Positions 1 through 8,921 of a DNA stretch of 64,000 nt are shown piece by piece. The stretch's first letter is position 1. Each line of letters begins with the position of its first letter. Made by a program: the position numbers and the translations under genes. Source of the DNA: an uncultured Balneola sp. (GTDB taxonomy: Bacteria > Bacteroidota > Rhodothermia > Balneolales > Balneolaceae). Under the pieces are notes generated by a model. It saw only the letters and a list, made by a program, of their open reading frames with translations, was not told the DNA's origin and did not search any database. The stretch is taken from positions 124,001 through 188,000 of the forward strand of contig CABZWK010000001.1 of assembly GCA_902529365.1 (NCBI GenBank), given 5' to 3'.

Positions 1-196
1 TGTACTGTTAGAAGAAACAGGACTCCCACCAGGTGCGCTCAGAGATGATATAATTACACTCATCAACTTTCGATTAATCGAAGTTTGGCAAAGTGGGTCA
101 GTGGAAATTAATCGCGCAACTTCTTATGATTCAGACCATATTGAAGTGTATACCTTCAGAGCTACGGCAACAGGTCTAAAACATATTCGCAAATAA
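1..196 (+). CDS. C-terminal fragment of an unidentified protein
   Basis: The frame is open from base 2 to a TAA at 194-196 and gives the last 64 residues of a protein whose start lies left of the window. The residues suggest a small helix-strand domain (a TGLPPGALRDDIITLINFRL helix pair, then a beta hairpin), which could be the wing of a winged-helix fold, but I do not recognise a family. It ends 8 bp before the next gene on the same strand, so co-transcription with the biotin carrier gene is likely. No function can be assigned. Confidence 0.5.
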   Translation, partial: VLLEETGLPPGALRDDIITLINFRLIEVWQSGSVEINRATSYDSDHIEVYTFRATATGLKHIRK

Positions 197-204
197 ATTC
201 CCAC

Positions 205-702
205 GTGAAAAAGCAAGTCAGCTACAAAAACAAGCATATAAACCTTGAAATTGGCCCTTCTGAAGGGATGGCTCAAGTAAATGGGGAACATTGTAAATAC
301 GACATAAACGAGCATAATGGACGCTTTTATTTTCGCGTTGGAACACGGCAATGGATTCTTGCCAATGTAAAAGTAGAAGGAACTCAAATCCGATTTGACA
401 TCGATGGACAACCCGTAGAACTACAAGTAAAAAACGAACAAGCTTTATTACTTGAAACGCTTGGAATGAAGGCAGAGCTGGAGCAATCTGTTGGTGATAT
501 TAAGGCTCCTATGCCAGGTAAAGTACTATCCATTGATGTTCAACAGGGAGATCAGGTCGAAAAGGGTGACACCTTATTAGTGCTCGAAGCCATGAAAATG
601 GAAAATGAAATTAAAGCACCCATTCAAGGGCGGGTAAAAACTATTCAAGTGGGATTAGGGCAGACCATAGAAAAACAAACCTTATTAGTGGAGTTAGAAT
701 AA
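205..702 (+). CDS. Biotin/lipoyl-attachment carrier protein (BCCP-like subunit)
   Basis: A 165-residue protein that carries biotin for an acyl-CoA carboxylase. The C-terminal half (residues about 97-165) is a biotinyl domain with the EAMKMENE motif, so Lys131 is the predicted biotinylated residue; the paired 'APMPGKV' and 'APIQGRV' hairpins are typical of the fold. The N-terminal 95 residues match the extension of FCB-type carrier proteins that serve propionyl-/acetyl-CoA carboxylases. The start is GTG at 205 with no strong ribosome binding site. It is followed after one base by murA. The partner carboxylase subunits are not in the window; the gene to the left is not recognisable as one. The family is certain; the actual substrate carboxylase is inferred. 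Confidence 0.88.
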   Translation: MKKQVSYKNKHINLEIGPSEGMAQVNGEHCKYDINEHNGRFYFRVGTRQWILANVKVEGTQIRFDIDGQPVELQVKNEQALLLETLGMKAELEQSVGDIKAPMPGKVLSIDVQQGDQVEKGDTLLVLEAMKMENEIKAPIQGRVKTIQVGLGQTIEKQTLLVELE

Positions 703-703
703 T

Positions 704-1969
704 TTGGACAAATTTATTGTAAAGGGGCCTACCCCATTGAATGGAAACATTACCATTAGTGGTTCTAAAAATGCTGCATTACCTCTTATAGCTGCGGCTT
801 TACTTGCTGATGAACCCGTCATCTTAGAAAATGTTCCTCGGCTACAGGACATTTATACTTTCAACAACGTATTACGTGTGGTTGGTGCACAGGTACAGTT
901 TCAGGATGCCGAGAACCAAGTTATCATCGACCCTTCTAATGTTAATTATCTAGAGGCACCTTATGATTTGGTTAGAAAAATGAGAGCCTCATTTTACATG
1001 CTCGGAGCTCTGGTGGGCAAACATGGCTATGCCAAAGTATCCATGCCTGGTGGTTGTGCTTGGGGTCCACGTCCGGTGGACTTGCACTTGAAAGGCTTAG
1101 AGGCGATGGGTATTTCAATTAGCCTAGATAAAGGGTATGTAATTGCCAAAGCTGGAACAAGCGTTCCCGGTGGTCGATATAGGCTAGAACCAAGTAGTGT
1201 TGGAGCAACCATTAACTTACTTCTTGCTGCGGTTCTTCGAGCCGAGTCTTTTGTCATTGAAAATGCGGCAAAGGAACCGGACGTAGTTCAATTATGTAAG
1301 GTATTAAACTCAATGGGGGCTAACATTCGTGGTATAGGCAGCGATACCTTGACCATTAAGCAAGTACGGACACTCTCTGGAGGCACTTTCCGAAATGACC
1401 CTGATAGAATTGAAGTGGGAACCTTTATTATAGCTGCGGCTATGCTCCCAGGGTCTTCGCTTCGTTTGATTGGCTGTAATGCCGAACACTTGGGTGATTT
1501 CCCTAATTTGCTCCGCCAAACAGGAACCAAGGTCGATGTGGAGGGTGAAATCATTTCGGTTCAAGCGCCTGAAATCCTTAAACCCGTAAGTATAACCACC
1601 GATATTTACCCAGGCTTTCCTACTGACCTTCAAGCACAATGGGCGACTATGCTTACACAGGCTCATGGCAATTCAACGGTCACCGATACGGTCTACTTTG
1701 ATCGTTTCAGTTATGTGCCAGAACTCAGTCGCCTTGGAGCCCAAATGAAGTTGACGAAGAATACCGTACATATACAAGGGCCCAACGTGTTGGAAGGTGC
1801 CTCTGTGATGAGTACAGATTTACGAGCAAGTGTTAGTTTAGTATTGGCAGGTATGGCGGCTAAAAATACTTCTGAGATTTTGCGTGTATACCATCTAGAC
1901 CGAGGGTACGAAAGTTTAGAGGATAAACTAAATGCAGTTGGGGCCAAACTGAGTAGAGCCCAAGAATAA
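704..1969 (+). CDS. murA: UDP-N-acetylglucosamine 1-carboxyvinyltransferase
   Basis: Cytoplasmic enzyme of the first committed step of peptidoglycan synthesis: it transfers enolpyruvate from PEP to UDP-GlcNAc. At 421 residues it has normal length. Visible family motifs are 'GSKNAALP' (20-27), 'MPGGCAWGPRPVD' with the catalytic loop Cys at 118, and 'FPTDLQAQ' near residue 305. The active-site Cys, rather than Asp, predicts fosfomycin sensitivity. The start is TTG at 704, one base after the stop of the carrier protein; no ATG upstream fits. The close spacing suggests co-transcription with the carrier gene. Base composition is like that of the neighbours. Confidence 0.97.
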   Translation: MDKFIVKGPTPLNGNITISGSKNAALPLIAAALLADEPVILENVPRLQDIYTFNNVLRVVGAQVQFQDAENQVIIDPSNVNYLEAPYDLVRKMRASFYMLGALVGKHGYAKVSMPGGCAWGPRPVDLHLKGLEAMGISISLDKGYVIAKAGTSVPGGRYRLEPSSVGATINLLLAAVLRAESFVIENAAKEPDVVQLCKVLNSMGANIRGIGSDTLTIKQVRTLSGGTFRNDPDRIEVGTFIIAAAMLPGSSLRLIGCNAEHLGDFPNLLRQTGTKVDVEGEIISVQAPEILKPVSITTDIYPGFPTDLQAQWATMLTQAHGNSTVTDTVYFDRFSYVPELSRLGAQMKLTKNTVHIQGPNVLEGASVMSTDLRASVSLVLAGMAAKNTSEILRVYHLDRGYESLEDKLNAVGAKLSRAQE

Positions 1970-2403
1970 ATTTACTTTAGTGCTACATTGACTGTATATT
2001 GAACATGAAGCAATTCAAGTTGTGAACAAATATTTCTATTTTAACAGAAACATAGCACTTTACATCTTAAACACGAATATTTCACTATAAATGGTACGGT
2101 TCAGTTCTTACAACACAGGTACTTTTGTACTTATGACTCTGTTAATCCGCGCACAGAAAAGCGTTATTGACCTACTTCATTTACTTACCGCTGCTCTCAA
2201 AGTAGCCACCACAGCACTGAGCTCACCCAATTCCGAGCATAGTACAAACCAAACAAATTTAACAAGGGCATCTGCCCAACCAACGACCTGTACATCTAGA
2301 AAGATGAATTCAGCATACCAAATAGCGACTGATAAAGATGATCTATGGCGAAGAATTCAACCCTTGGTTAACCAAGCTCGTTGGTGTTTAACACTGAATT
2401 TCG
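1970..2403 (+). promoter_or_regulatory. Gene-poor leader region of rng with a 14-bp palindrome
   Basis: This 434-bp stretch between murA and rng holds no convincing gene. A 151-codon open frame (2091-2546) runs through it but overlaps rng by 143 bp in another frame and has low-complexity Thr/Ser/Asn-rich content, so I treat it as chance. Just upstream of rng there is a perfect palindrome, CTTGGTTAACCAAG at 2363-2376, whose right arm can alternatively pair with TTGGT at 2381-2385. It could be a protein-binding site or an mRNA hairpin in the rng leader. No other signal is seen. Confidence 0.3.
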
Positions 2404-4269
2404 ATGAAAAATCAAATTATAATACACTCTTCCGGCAATCAAAACCGGATTGCACTCCTAGAGAATGGAGAATTAGCGCAGCTCTTTATAGAATCAGAAG
2501 AAAATCAACGTACCGTAGGCAATATATATGTAGCACGTGTCCATAAGGTAATGAGTGGCATTCGTGCCGCCTTTATAGACATGGGTAAACCGAAAGATGC
2601 CTTCTTGCATTTTTCAGATGCCGGAGATCATTTAGACGAGTACATATGCATGCTGAATGGCCCTAAAGCCATTCCTAAACACATGCAGAGTACCCTTACC
2701 AAAAAAGAGGAAATGACGAATTCAGATCGTCAAGTACTCGCAGGCAAAATACTTAAAACAGGTCAAAAACTACTTGTGCAGATCGTTAAAGAGCCGATCG
2801 GATCTAAGGGACCAAGGGTATCCACCGATATAACTATTGCCGGTCGTTTTCTTGTTCTCATACCTATGGGTGATTATATCGCTGTTTCAAAGCGTATTAG
2901 CAACTACAAGGAACGTCGCCGCTTAAAAGGGATTTTAAATGGGATGGTCCCCGACGGGTTTGGGGTTATTGTCCGAACTGTAGCCCAAAACCAGGAGCAG
3001 GAGGCTATTGAGGAAGATTTACGTACCGTACTAAAAAAATGGGAAACATTAGCCGAGCGTCTTGAAGACGCAGAACCACCTAGTTTAATATACAACGATT
3101 TAGACATGACCGAGAGTCTAATTCGAGACTTATTTGCCAAAAATTATGATCGAGTTCTCGTAGACGACCCAAAAATGTTCAAGCAGATAAAAAGTTATGT
3201 TCAGCAAATTGCTCCCCAAATGATCCCTAATGTTGAATTCTTTAAAGGCAAGGAGCATATATTTGACCATGTGGGCATTAGTGAGGATGTGAATTCCATT
3301 TTTAACCCACGCGTTCGAATGAAAATGGGGGGCTACCTAATCTTTGAGCAAACTGAAGCCATGTATGTGGTTGATGTGAATTCAGGTCCCTATGCCGCTA
3401 AGCAAAAGCAGGAAGATAATTCATTAAAGACCAATTTAGAGGCTGCCCGAGAAATTGCCAAACAGCTCCGATTGCGGGATATCGGCGGAATCATTGTCGT
3501 TGATTTCATTGATTTAAAAGACGAAAAAAATCGAAAAAAAATTTATGATGAATTAAAAAAGGAATTCAGAAAAGACCCCGCTAAGACAAATATTATTGGT
3601 ATGAGTGATTTTGGTCTTGTACAAATAACTAGACAACGTATTAGGCCATCGGTAATTAACTCTGTATCGAATGCTTGTCCTATGTGTGGTGGATCGGGTA
3701 ATGTTGTTACAGAAGATACCATCCTTACGGATATCGAAAGTTGGATTAGCAAATTCAAGCATTCCACAAGTTACCGGGCTATAGATCTGTATGTAAACCC
3801 CTATTTAAAAAGCTATCTAACTAAGGGTGTTTTTAGTACTCGTTGGAAATGGATGACGAAGTATCATGTTCGTGTTACTTTAGTTGGTGATGATAAAATC
3901 TCGTTAAACGAATTTCACGTAACCCTAGCAGGCTCAGAAATTGACATTACCGATGCAGTGCTCCAAGGAGCTTCACTAGACGAACTGCTTGAAAAGCACG
4001 AATTAGAAGAACTAAAAGTCAATAAACCCGACCCAGATCAATTGGAATACACAAAAAAAGACCGATCGGGTAACGGCAGTAGTAACCGTAACAGTGGTAC
4101 CAAATATCCTGGAGGGAATGGTCGATCGAATACATCTAAAAATACAACTAAATCTAAGGACCGTACTACACCAAATAATCGCTCAAATGGTACAGATTCT
4201 AATGAATCTAGGAATGGCAACTCAAAGGTTACCGTTGTACTTAAAAAAGATCAACCTGAGGAAGTATAG
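2404..4269 (+). CDS. rng: Ribonuclease E/G family endoribonuclease
   Basis: Single-strand-specific, 5'-end-sensing endoribonuclease for rRNA maturation and mRNA turnover. The 621-residue product has an S1 RNA-binding domain (about residues 38-150), the RNase H/DNase I-like catalytic region with 'DVNSG' (Asp324) and 'VVDF' (Asp367) as the Mg2+ ligands, and the zinc-link 'CPMC' at 425-428. The core ends near residue 540; a tail of about 75 residues follows that is rich in Asn, Ser, Gly, Lys and Thr and should be disordered. This is longer than E. coli RNase G (489) but much shorter than RNase E, a size common in the FCB group. The start ATG at 2404 puts the family N-terminus at residue 1. Confidence 0.95.
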   Translation: MKNQIIIHSSGNQNRIALLENGELAQLFIESEENQRTVGNIYVARVHKVMSGIRAAFIDMGKPKDAFLHFSDAGDHLDEYICMLNGPKAIPKHMQSTLTKKEEMTNSDRQVLAGKILKTGQKLLVQIVKEPIGSKGPRVSTDITIAGRFLVLIPMGDYIAVSKRISNYKERRRLKGILNGMVPDGFGVIVRTVAQNQEQEAIEEDLRTVLKKWETLAERLEDAEPPSLIYNDLDMTESLIRDLFAKNYDRVLVDDPKMFKQIKSYVQQIAPQMIPNVEFFKGKEHIFDHVGISEDVNSIFNPRVRMKMGGYLIFEQTEAMYVVDVNSGPYAAKQKQEDNSLKTNLEAAREIAKQLRLRDIGGIIVVDFIDLKDEKNRKKIYDELKKEFRKDPAKTNIIGMSDFGLVQITRQRIRPSVINSVSNACPMCGGSGNVVTEDTILTDIESWISKFKHSTSYRAIDLYVNPYLKSYLTKGVFSTRWKWMTKYHVRVTLVGDDKISLNEFHVTLAGSEIDITDAVLQGASLDELLEKHELEELKVNKPDPDQLEYTKKDRSGNGSSNRNSGTKYPGGNGRSNTSKNTTKSKDRTTPNNRSNGTDSNESRNGNSKVTVVLKKDQPEEV

Positions 4270-4437
4270 TAGTATGACCTTTGAACCAATGTATACCTAA
4301 ACTTTTTTGGAATGGTATACACGAACCAGTCATATCGGAAATTTCAAAGTTTTATACATATTTGATGTTCCCCCATTTTACTTGCGACAAATAATCTTGA
4401 AACGCTGCTAAGAACTATCTTTTATTAAATATTTATT

Positions 4438-4980
4438 ATGTCAACATTTCAACTTCACGCAACTACCGTAGTAGGAATTATTCACAATGGAAAAGCGGCT
4501 ATTGGTAGTGATGGGCAGGCCACCTTTGATAAAACCGTTATGAAATCAACGGTAAAAAAAGTACGTAAAATTGGTCAAGGGACTATTTTGGCTGGTTTTG
4601 CAGGTTCTACTGCTGACGCCTTTACCCTATTCGAACGCTACGAGGAAAAGCTAAGTGCATACAACGAGAATATGCAACGAGCAGCCGTTGAACTAGCCAA
4701 GGACTGGCGTAAAGATAAATATCTACAGAAACTTGAGGCACTCTTAGTTGTCATGAATAATGATCATGCCCTCATCATTTCCGGTCAAGGAGACGTCATT
4801 GAACCTGATGACAACATCGTATGTATTGGAAGTGGAGGCAGTTATGCCCTATCTGCGGCACGAGCAATGATTAAACATGCTCCTGATCTTAGCGCAAGAG
4901 ATATGGTCGAAGAGTCACTTCGAATAGCAGCCGACATCGATATATACACCAATCATAACCGTACCATTTTAGAGCTTTAG
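4438..4980 (+). CDS. hslV: ATP-dependent protease subunit HslV (ClpQ)
   Basis: Threonine protease of the two-ring HslVU complex, a cytosolic proteasome-like machine. The 180-residue protein has the Ntn-hydrolase core; 'TTVVG' at residues 9-13 is the mature N-terminus, so eight residues (MSTFQLHA) should be removed to expose Thr9. Lys and Gly residues around '[14 protein letters not shown]' and '[10 protein letters not shown]' fit the family. hslU follows two bases downstream, the usual arrangement. A 168-bp spacer to rng suggests its own promoter. Confidence 0.96.
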   Translation: MSTFQLHATTVVGIIHNGKAAIGSDGQATFDKTVMKSTVKKVRKIGQGTILAGFAGSTADAFTLFERYEEKLSAYNENMQRAAVELAKDWRKDKYLQKLEALLVVMNNDHALIISGQGDVIEPDDNIVCIGSGGSYALSAARAMIKHAPDLSARDMVEESLRIAADIDIYTNHNRTILEL

Positions 4981-4982
4981 CA

Positions 4983-6407
4983 ATGAAAAAGGCCATGCAC
5001 TTAACACCTCAACAAATTGTAGCCGAGCTGGATGAGTACATCATCGGGCAAAAAGCGGCAAAACGATCCGTTGCCATAGCCCTTCGAAATAGATGGCGTA
5101 GAATGAATGCCGATCCTGAAATTCGCGAAGAGATTGTTCCTAATAACATCCTTATGATTGGTCCAACAGGGGTTGGAAAAACGGAAATTGCTCGGCGTTT
5201 AGCTAAGCTTGCCATGGCACCATTCATTAAAGTAGAAGCCTCTAAATTCACTGAAGTTGGCTACGTTGGCCGTGACGTAGAATCGATGGTTCGAGATTTA
5301 ACTGAATTCGGAATTACGATGGTTAAAACCGAGATGCAGGAACGCGTTAAAGGAAAAGCGGCTGAACAAGCGCAAGAACGAATTCTAGATATTCTTATCC
5401 CACCTCTAAATTCCAAAGACCTTGGCTTTGGTAATCTTTCATCAAACAGAAATACCGAACAAGCCATAACGCTAACTGAACATGGCACACTTCCTAGCTC
5501 CGATGAAGAATTAAATCAACGAACTCGAGAACGATTTCGTGAAAAATTGAACAATGGGGAGTTAGACGATCGAACTATAGAAGTAGAGGTTAAAAAATCT
5601 ACTTCACCAACTATGCAGGTATTTGGTCCTGGCGGCATGGAAGAAATGGGTATAAATTTACAGGAAATGCTCGGAAATCTAAGTGGAAAGGGCAAAACCA
5701 CTAAACGAAAAATGACCGTAGCTGAAGCCCGAGACATTCTGGTCGATGAAGAAGCCGAAAAGCTAATCAATCATGACGATGCCATTCAAGAAGCGTTGGA
5801 ACGAGTTCAAAAACAGGGCATTATATTCATAGACGAAGTTGATAAAATTGCCGTATCCAGTGCAGGTAGCAAAGGTGGTCCGGATGTAAGCAGGCAAGGG
5901 GTGCAACGAGATTTACTTCCAATTGTTGAAGGTAGTACAGTGAATACTAAGTATGGCTTGGTAAAAACAGATCACATTTTATTCATTGGCTCGGGCGCTT
6001 TTCACGTAGCCAAACCATCTGACCTCATTCCTGAACTTCAAGGTCGATTTCCAATTCGTGTTGAATTAAATTCGCTGACTGAGGGAGATTTTTACAACAT
6101 ATTAAGTCAACCAAAGAATGCTTTAACTAAGCAATATGAGGCTATGCTTGCCTCAGAAGGGGTTCATATATCGTTCACCGATGAGGCAGTAAAAGAGTTA
6201 GCTCGGATTGCAGCAGAAGTCAATGAGCAAGTTGAAAATATCGGAGCCAGACGACTTCACACAATTATGTCATCACTTTTTGATGAATTATTATTTGCCG
6301 TTCCAGATGACATAAAAGAAGGAAATATTACTATCGATAAAGACTATGTAAACCAACAACTCGAAAGCTTAGTTAAAGACAAAGACTTAAGTCAGTATAT
6401 ACTTTAA
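4983..6407 (+). CDS. hslU: ATP-dependent protease ATPase subunit HslU (ClpY)
   Basis: AAA+ unfoldase that feeds substrates into HslV. In 474 residues one sees the N-terminal '[17 protein letters not shown]' segment, Walker A GPTGVGKT at 60-67, the pore loop GYVG at 93-96, an I-domain (about 105-245), Walker B 'IIFIDEVDK', and the C-terminal 'YIL' tail that docks into HslV. The length is normal for the family. It lies directly behind hslV. A short A/T-rich near-inverted repeat followed by T residues sits just after the stop (6407-6425) and may be a weak terminator. Confidence 0.97.
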   Translation: MKKAMHLTPQQIVAELDEYIIGQKAAKRSVAIALRNRWRRMNADPEIREEIVPNNILMIGPTGVGKTEIARRLAKLAMAPFIKVEASKFTEVGYVGRDVESMVRDLTEFGITMVKTEMQERVKGKAAEQAQERILDILIPPLNSKDLGFGNLSSNRNTEQAITLTEHGTLPSSDEELNQRTRERFREKLNNGELDDRTIEVEVKKSTSPTMQVFGPGGMEEMGINLQEMLGNLSGKGKTTKRKMTVAEARDILVDEEAEKLINHDDAIQEALERVQKQGIIFIDEVDKIAVSSAGSKGGPDVSRQGVQRDLLPIVEGSTVNTKYGLVKTDHILFIGSGAFHVAKPSDLIPELQGRFPIRVELNSLTEGDFYNILSQPKNALTKQYEAMLASEGVHISFTDEAVKELARIAAEVNEQVENIGARRLHTIMSSLFDELLFAVPDDIKEGNITIDKDYVNQQLESLVKDKDLSQYIL

Positions 6408-6525
6408 AAGAAGTTCTTTTTTTTGTATTTAGATACAGTTTATTATGATTGTTCTTATTCACTTGGAAGTACTTATTTATTCAAAAAATATTCATCCATA
6501 GAACTGTTGATCAGTGTAACCCAAT

Positions 6526-8418
6526 ATGACCTTAAAACGAATTATTGTGCCTAATATATTCATCACCCTCCTTCTTGTTTTCTTAAGCCTCAGCGGCATT
6601 GATCCCGTTATTCAACCCAAGGATGATCACACTAAGAATCTTAGAAAATTTGTAGAGGCTCAACAACGGATACTTCAAAACTATTTTGGCGAGCCAGACT
6701 TGAATGAAATAATGAGTAGTAGTATTCGGTACATGGTGAGTGAACTCAATGATTCATCTTTAACCATTACAGGAACACCTATTGACACCGCAAAGGTGTT
6801 CACATCTATAAATTCACTTCGTAGTTCGTATGAAACCTTTGAGCAGGCCTATCTTTACATTGCAAATACAGTGAACTCAGTCGACATGTATAAACTTACA
6901 GAGGAAGCTTTGCGAGGCATGTTTGCTACATTAGATCCGCACTCGGTATACATTGAGCCAGAAATTAGCGCGGTAGATCAGGAAAATTTTGCAGGTAAAT
7001 TCCAAGGAATAGGAGTTCAATTTAATGTTATACAGGATACCATTACCGTCGTATCTGCCATAGCTGGAGGGCCAAGTGACCAGCTTGGTATCATTTCAGG
7101 TGATCGCATTATTGAAATTGAAGATAGCTCAGCCGTTGGCTTTGACAATGACATGGTTCAGAAAGCTTTACGAGGAGAAAAAGGAACCAAAGTGAAGGTG
7201 GGCATTGTACGCCCAGGCGTTAATGGAATTCAGTATTTCACCATCACTCGAGACGACATACCCATTTACACGGTAGATGCGTCCTATTTACTGGATGATG
7301 AAACTGGCTACATCAAAATCAACCGGTTTGCTGCTACTACGCACGATGAATTCATGCAAGCTATGGAAAACCTGAAAGGTGATGGTATGCAGCGGCTTGT
7401 GTTAGATTTACGTGGTAATCCTGGTGGATACCTTGGCCAGGCTATTGCCATTGCTGAAGAATTTTTTCCTGCACAAACACCCCTGCTCTCAACAGTTAGC
7501 AGACATTCACGCTTTAATCAGTCCTATTCTTCCAGAAAAAATGGTGTATTCGTTGAAAAGCCCGTCATTGTACTTGTAGACGAAGGCTCCGCCTCTGCAA
7601 GTGAGATAGTTTCCGGTGCCATTCAAGATCATGATCGGGGGTTAGTAGTAGGCCGTAGAACCTTTGGTAAGGGTTTAGTCCAACAACAGTATCAATTGGT
7701 AGATACCAGTATGGTAAGAGTCACTATTTCAAGGTACTTGACTCCATCCGGCCGACTTATTCAGAAGCCATTTACCGAAGGTGGTGGAGAAGAATATGCC
7801 TATGAAATTTACCGTCGAGATGATAGCGCGAAAAACGATGCCATTGAATTTGTTGATCATATTCCGGATTCACTAAAGTACCAAACTACTGCAGGTAGAA
7901 CGGTCTATGGTGGAGGGGGAATTGTACCCGATTATATCATAGAGGCAGACACCACACGATCAGCATATATGATTAATTTTGCCCTTAGAAAACGTGCTTC
8001 ATTTGAATTTGTTCGTAATTATCTCGACACTAAAGGCGATGAATTCCGCAGTAGATGGGAGAATAATTTTGAAGCTTATCGAACTGATTTTAGCTGGTCG
8101 ATAGGCGAATTGGCAGAGTTCAAAGCCCTACTACAACAAAAAGGTATGGTTGAAAAAATGGGTTTATCTAAACCTGAATTCAAAAACGATTCACTATTTA
8201 TTTATCCAGGCTATTTTGATGAAGTTGCATGGATGGCAGAGGGGCGTATGAAAGCTGAGTTAGCTAGGCAGGTCTGGGGATTACCCTACTTCTACCCTAT
8301 TGTTAATGAAGTATTTGATACCACATTGGACGAAGCACAAACCCTATGGGATGCAGTTGATCGCATCGGTAAGTTAGCAGCTGGCACTCTGCCACTAGAA
8401 AAAGCGTCTAAGATGTAG
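6526..8418 (+). CDS. S41 family C-terminal processing peptidase (CtpA/Prc-like)
   Basis: Periplasmic serine/lysine protease. The 630-residue product starts with a signal-anchor like segment (residues 7-23), followed by a PDZ domain (about 155-235, with 'GIGVQF' and 'GDRIIEI') and the tail-specific protease domain. The Ser-Lys dyad is visible as 'GSASASE' (354-360) and 'TFGKG' with Lys382. A C-terminal region of about 180 residues, rich in aromatic and charged residues, follows and resembles the extension of FCB-group S41 proteases. It stands alone between hslU and a thioredoxin relic. The physiological substrate is unknown. Confidence 0.93.
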   Translation: MTLKRIIVPNIFITLLLVFLSLSGIDPVIQPKDDHTKNLRKFVEAQQRILQNYFGEPDLNEIMSSSIRYMVSELNDSSLTITGTPIDTAKVFTSINSLRSSYETFEQAYLYIANTVNSVDMYKLTEEALRGMFATLDPHSVYIEPEISAVDQENFAGKFQGIGVQFNVIQDTITVVSAIAGGPSDQLGIISGDRIIEIEDSSAVGFDNDMVQKALRGEKGTKVKVGIVRPGVNGIQYFTITRDDIPIYTVDASYLLDDETGYIKINRFAATTHDEFMQAMENLKGDGMQRLVLDLRGNPGGYLGQAIAIAEEFFPAQTPLLSTVSRHSRFNQSYSSRKNGVFVEKPVIVLVDEGSASASEIVSGAIQDHDRGLVVGRRTFGKGLVQQQYQLVDTSMVRVTISRYLTPSGRLIQKPFTEGGGEEYAYEIYRRDDSAKNDAIEFVDHIPDSLKYQTTAGRTVYGGGGIVPDYIIEADTTRSAYMINFALRKRASFEFVRNYLDTKGDEFRSRWENNFEAYRTDFSWSIGELAEFKALLQQKGMVEKMGLSKPEFKNDSLFIYPGYFDEVAWMAEGRMKAELARQVWGLPYFYPIVNEVFDTTLDEAQTLWDAVDRIGKLAAGTLPLEKASKM

Positions 8419-8590
8419 TCGATAATTGCTGCATTGACTGCTGAAAGAGCACTTCTATATATTATTTAAGGACAATTTTTGAGTAGTGCTTTTAAGTGCT
8501 GACCAAATTGCCCTATGTTAAATCTAGAACAAAGCATGGTTCTATTCACCATGCACTTTACATTTACATTTAACTTTTACGCTCATTGCA

Positions 8591-8893
8591 GCAACTCATT
8601 TAACCAAATGAAGCTTTTTAGACAAAGTTTTTGATAACGAAAACAATTCAGAATGGACGTTTAAAGGTGATAAACCGTGTATCATCGATTTCTATGCCGA
8701 TTGGTGTGGTCCTTGTAAAATGGTTGCACCAATAATTGAAGAATTAGCCGCTGTATTCGGTATAAGAAGTATTCCTTCCATCCTTTTTATACCTTCTGAT
8801 AATCAACCTCAAATGGCTATGGGAGCATTACCTAAGCTCACGTTCAAAGAAGTAATTAGGGATAAGTTTGGTGTTGCAGAACCAACCAACTAG
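8591..8893 (+). pseudogene. Thioredoxin pseudogene with nonsense codon and internal deletion
   Basis: Read in one frame, this stretch gives the remains of a thioredoxin: 'ATHLTK', an in-frame TGA at 8609-8611, then 'SFLDKVFD', an intact active site 'ADWCGPCKM' (8696-8719), and 'FGIRSIPSILFIP' with the cis-proline, ending at TAG 8891-8893. About 21 residues expected between 'APIIEELA' and 'FGIRSIP' are missing without loss of frame, which removes a central beta strand. No start codon lies in frame between the TGA and the active site. Both lesions argue for a dead gene. The surroundings (8419-8590) show nothing else. Confidence 0.85.
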
Positions 8894-8921
8894 TCGAGTT
8901 ACACATTGATACCCTGGCCGG

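Noticed and set aside
2091-2546. A 151-codon open frame before and across the start of rng
   Set aside because: It overlaps rng by 143 bp in another frame, has biased Thr/Ser/Asn content and no recognisable domain.
1982-8442. A similar 13-mer GCTRCATTGACTG just after the stop codons of murA (1982) and the S41 protease gene (8429)
   Set aside because: Only two copies without surrounding similarity or secondary structure; probably chance.
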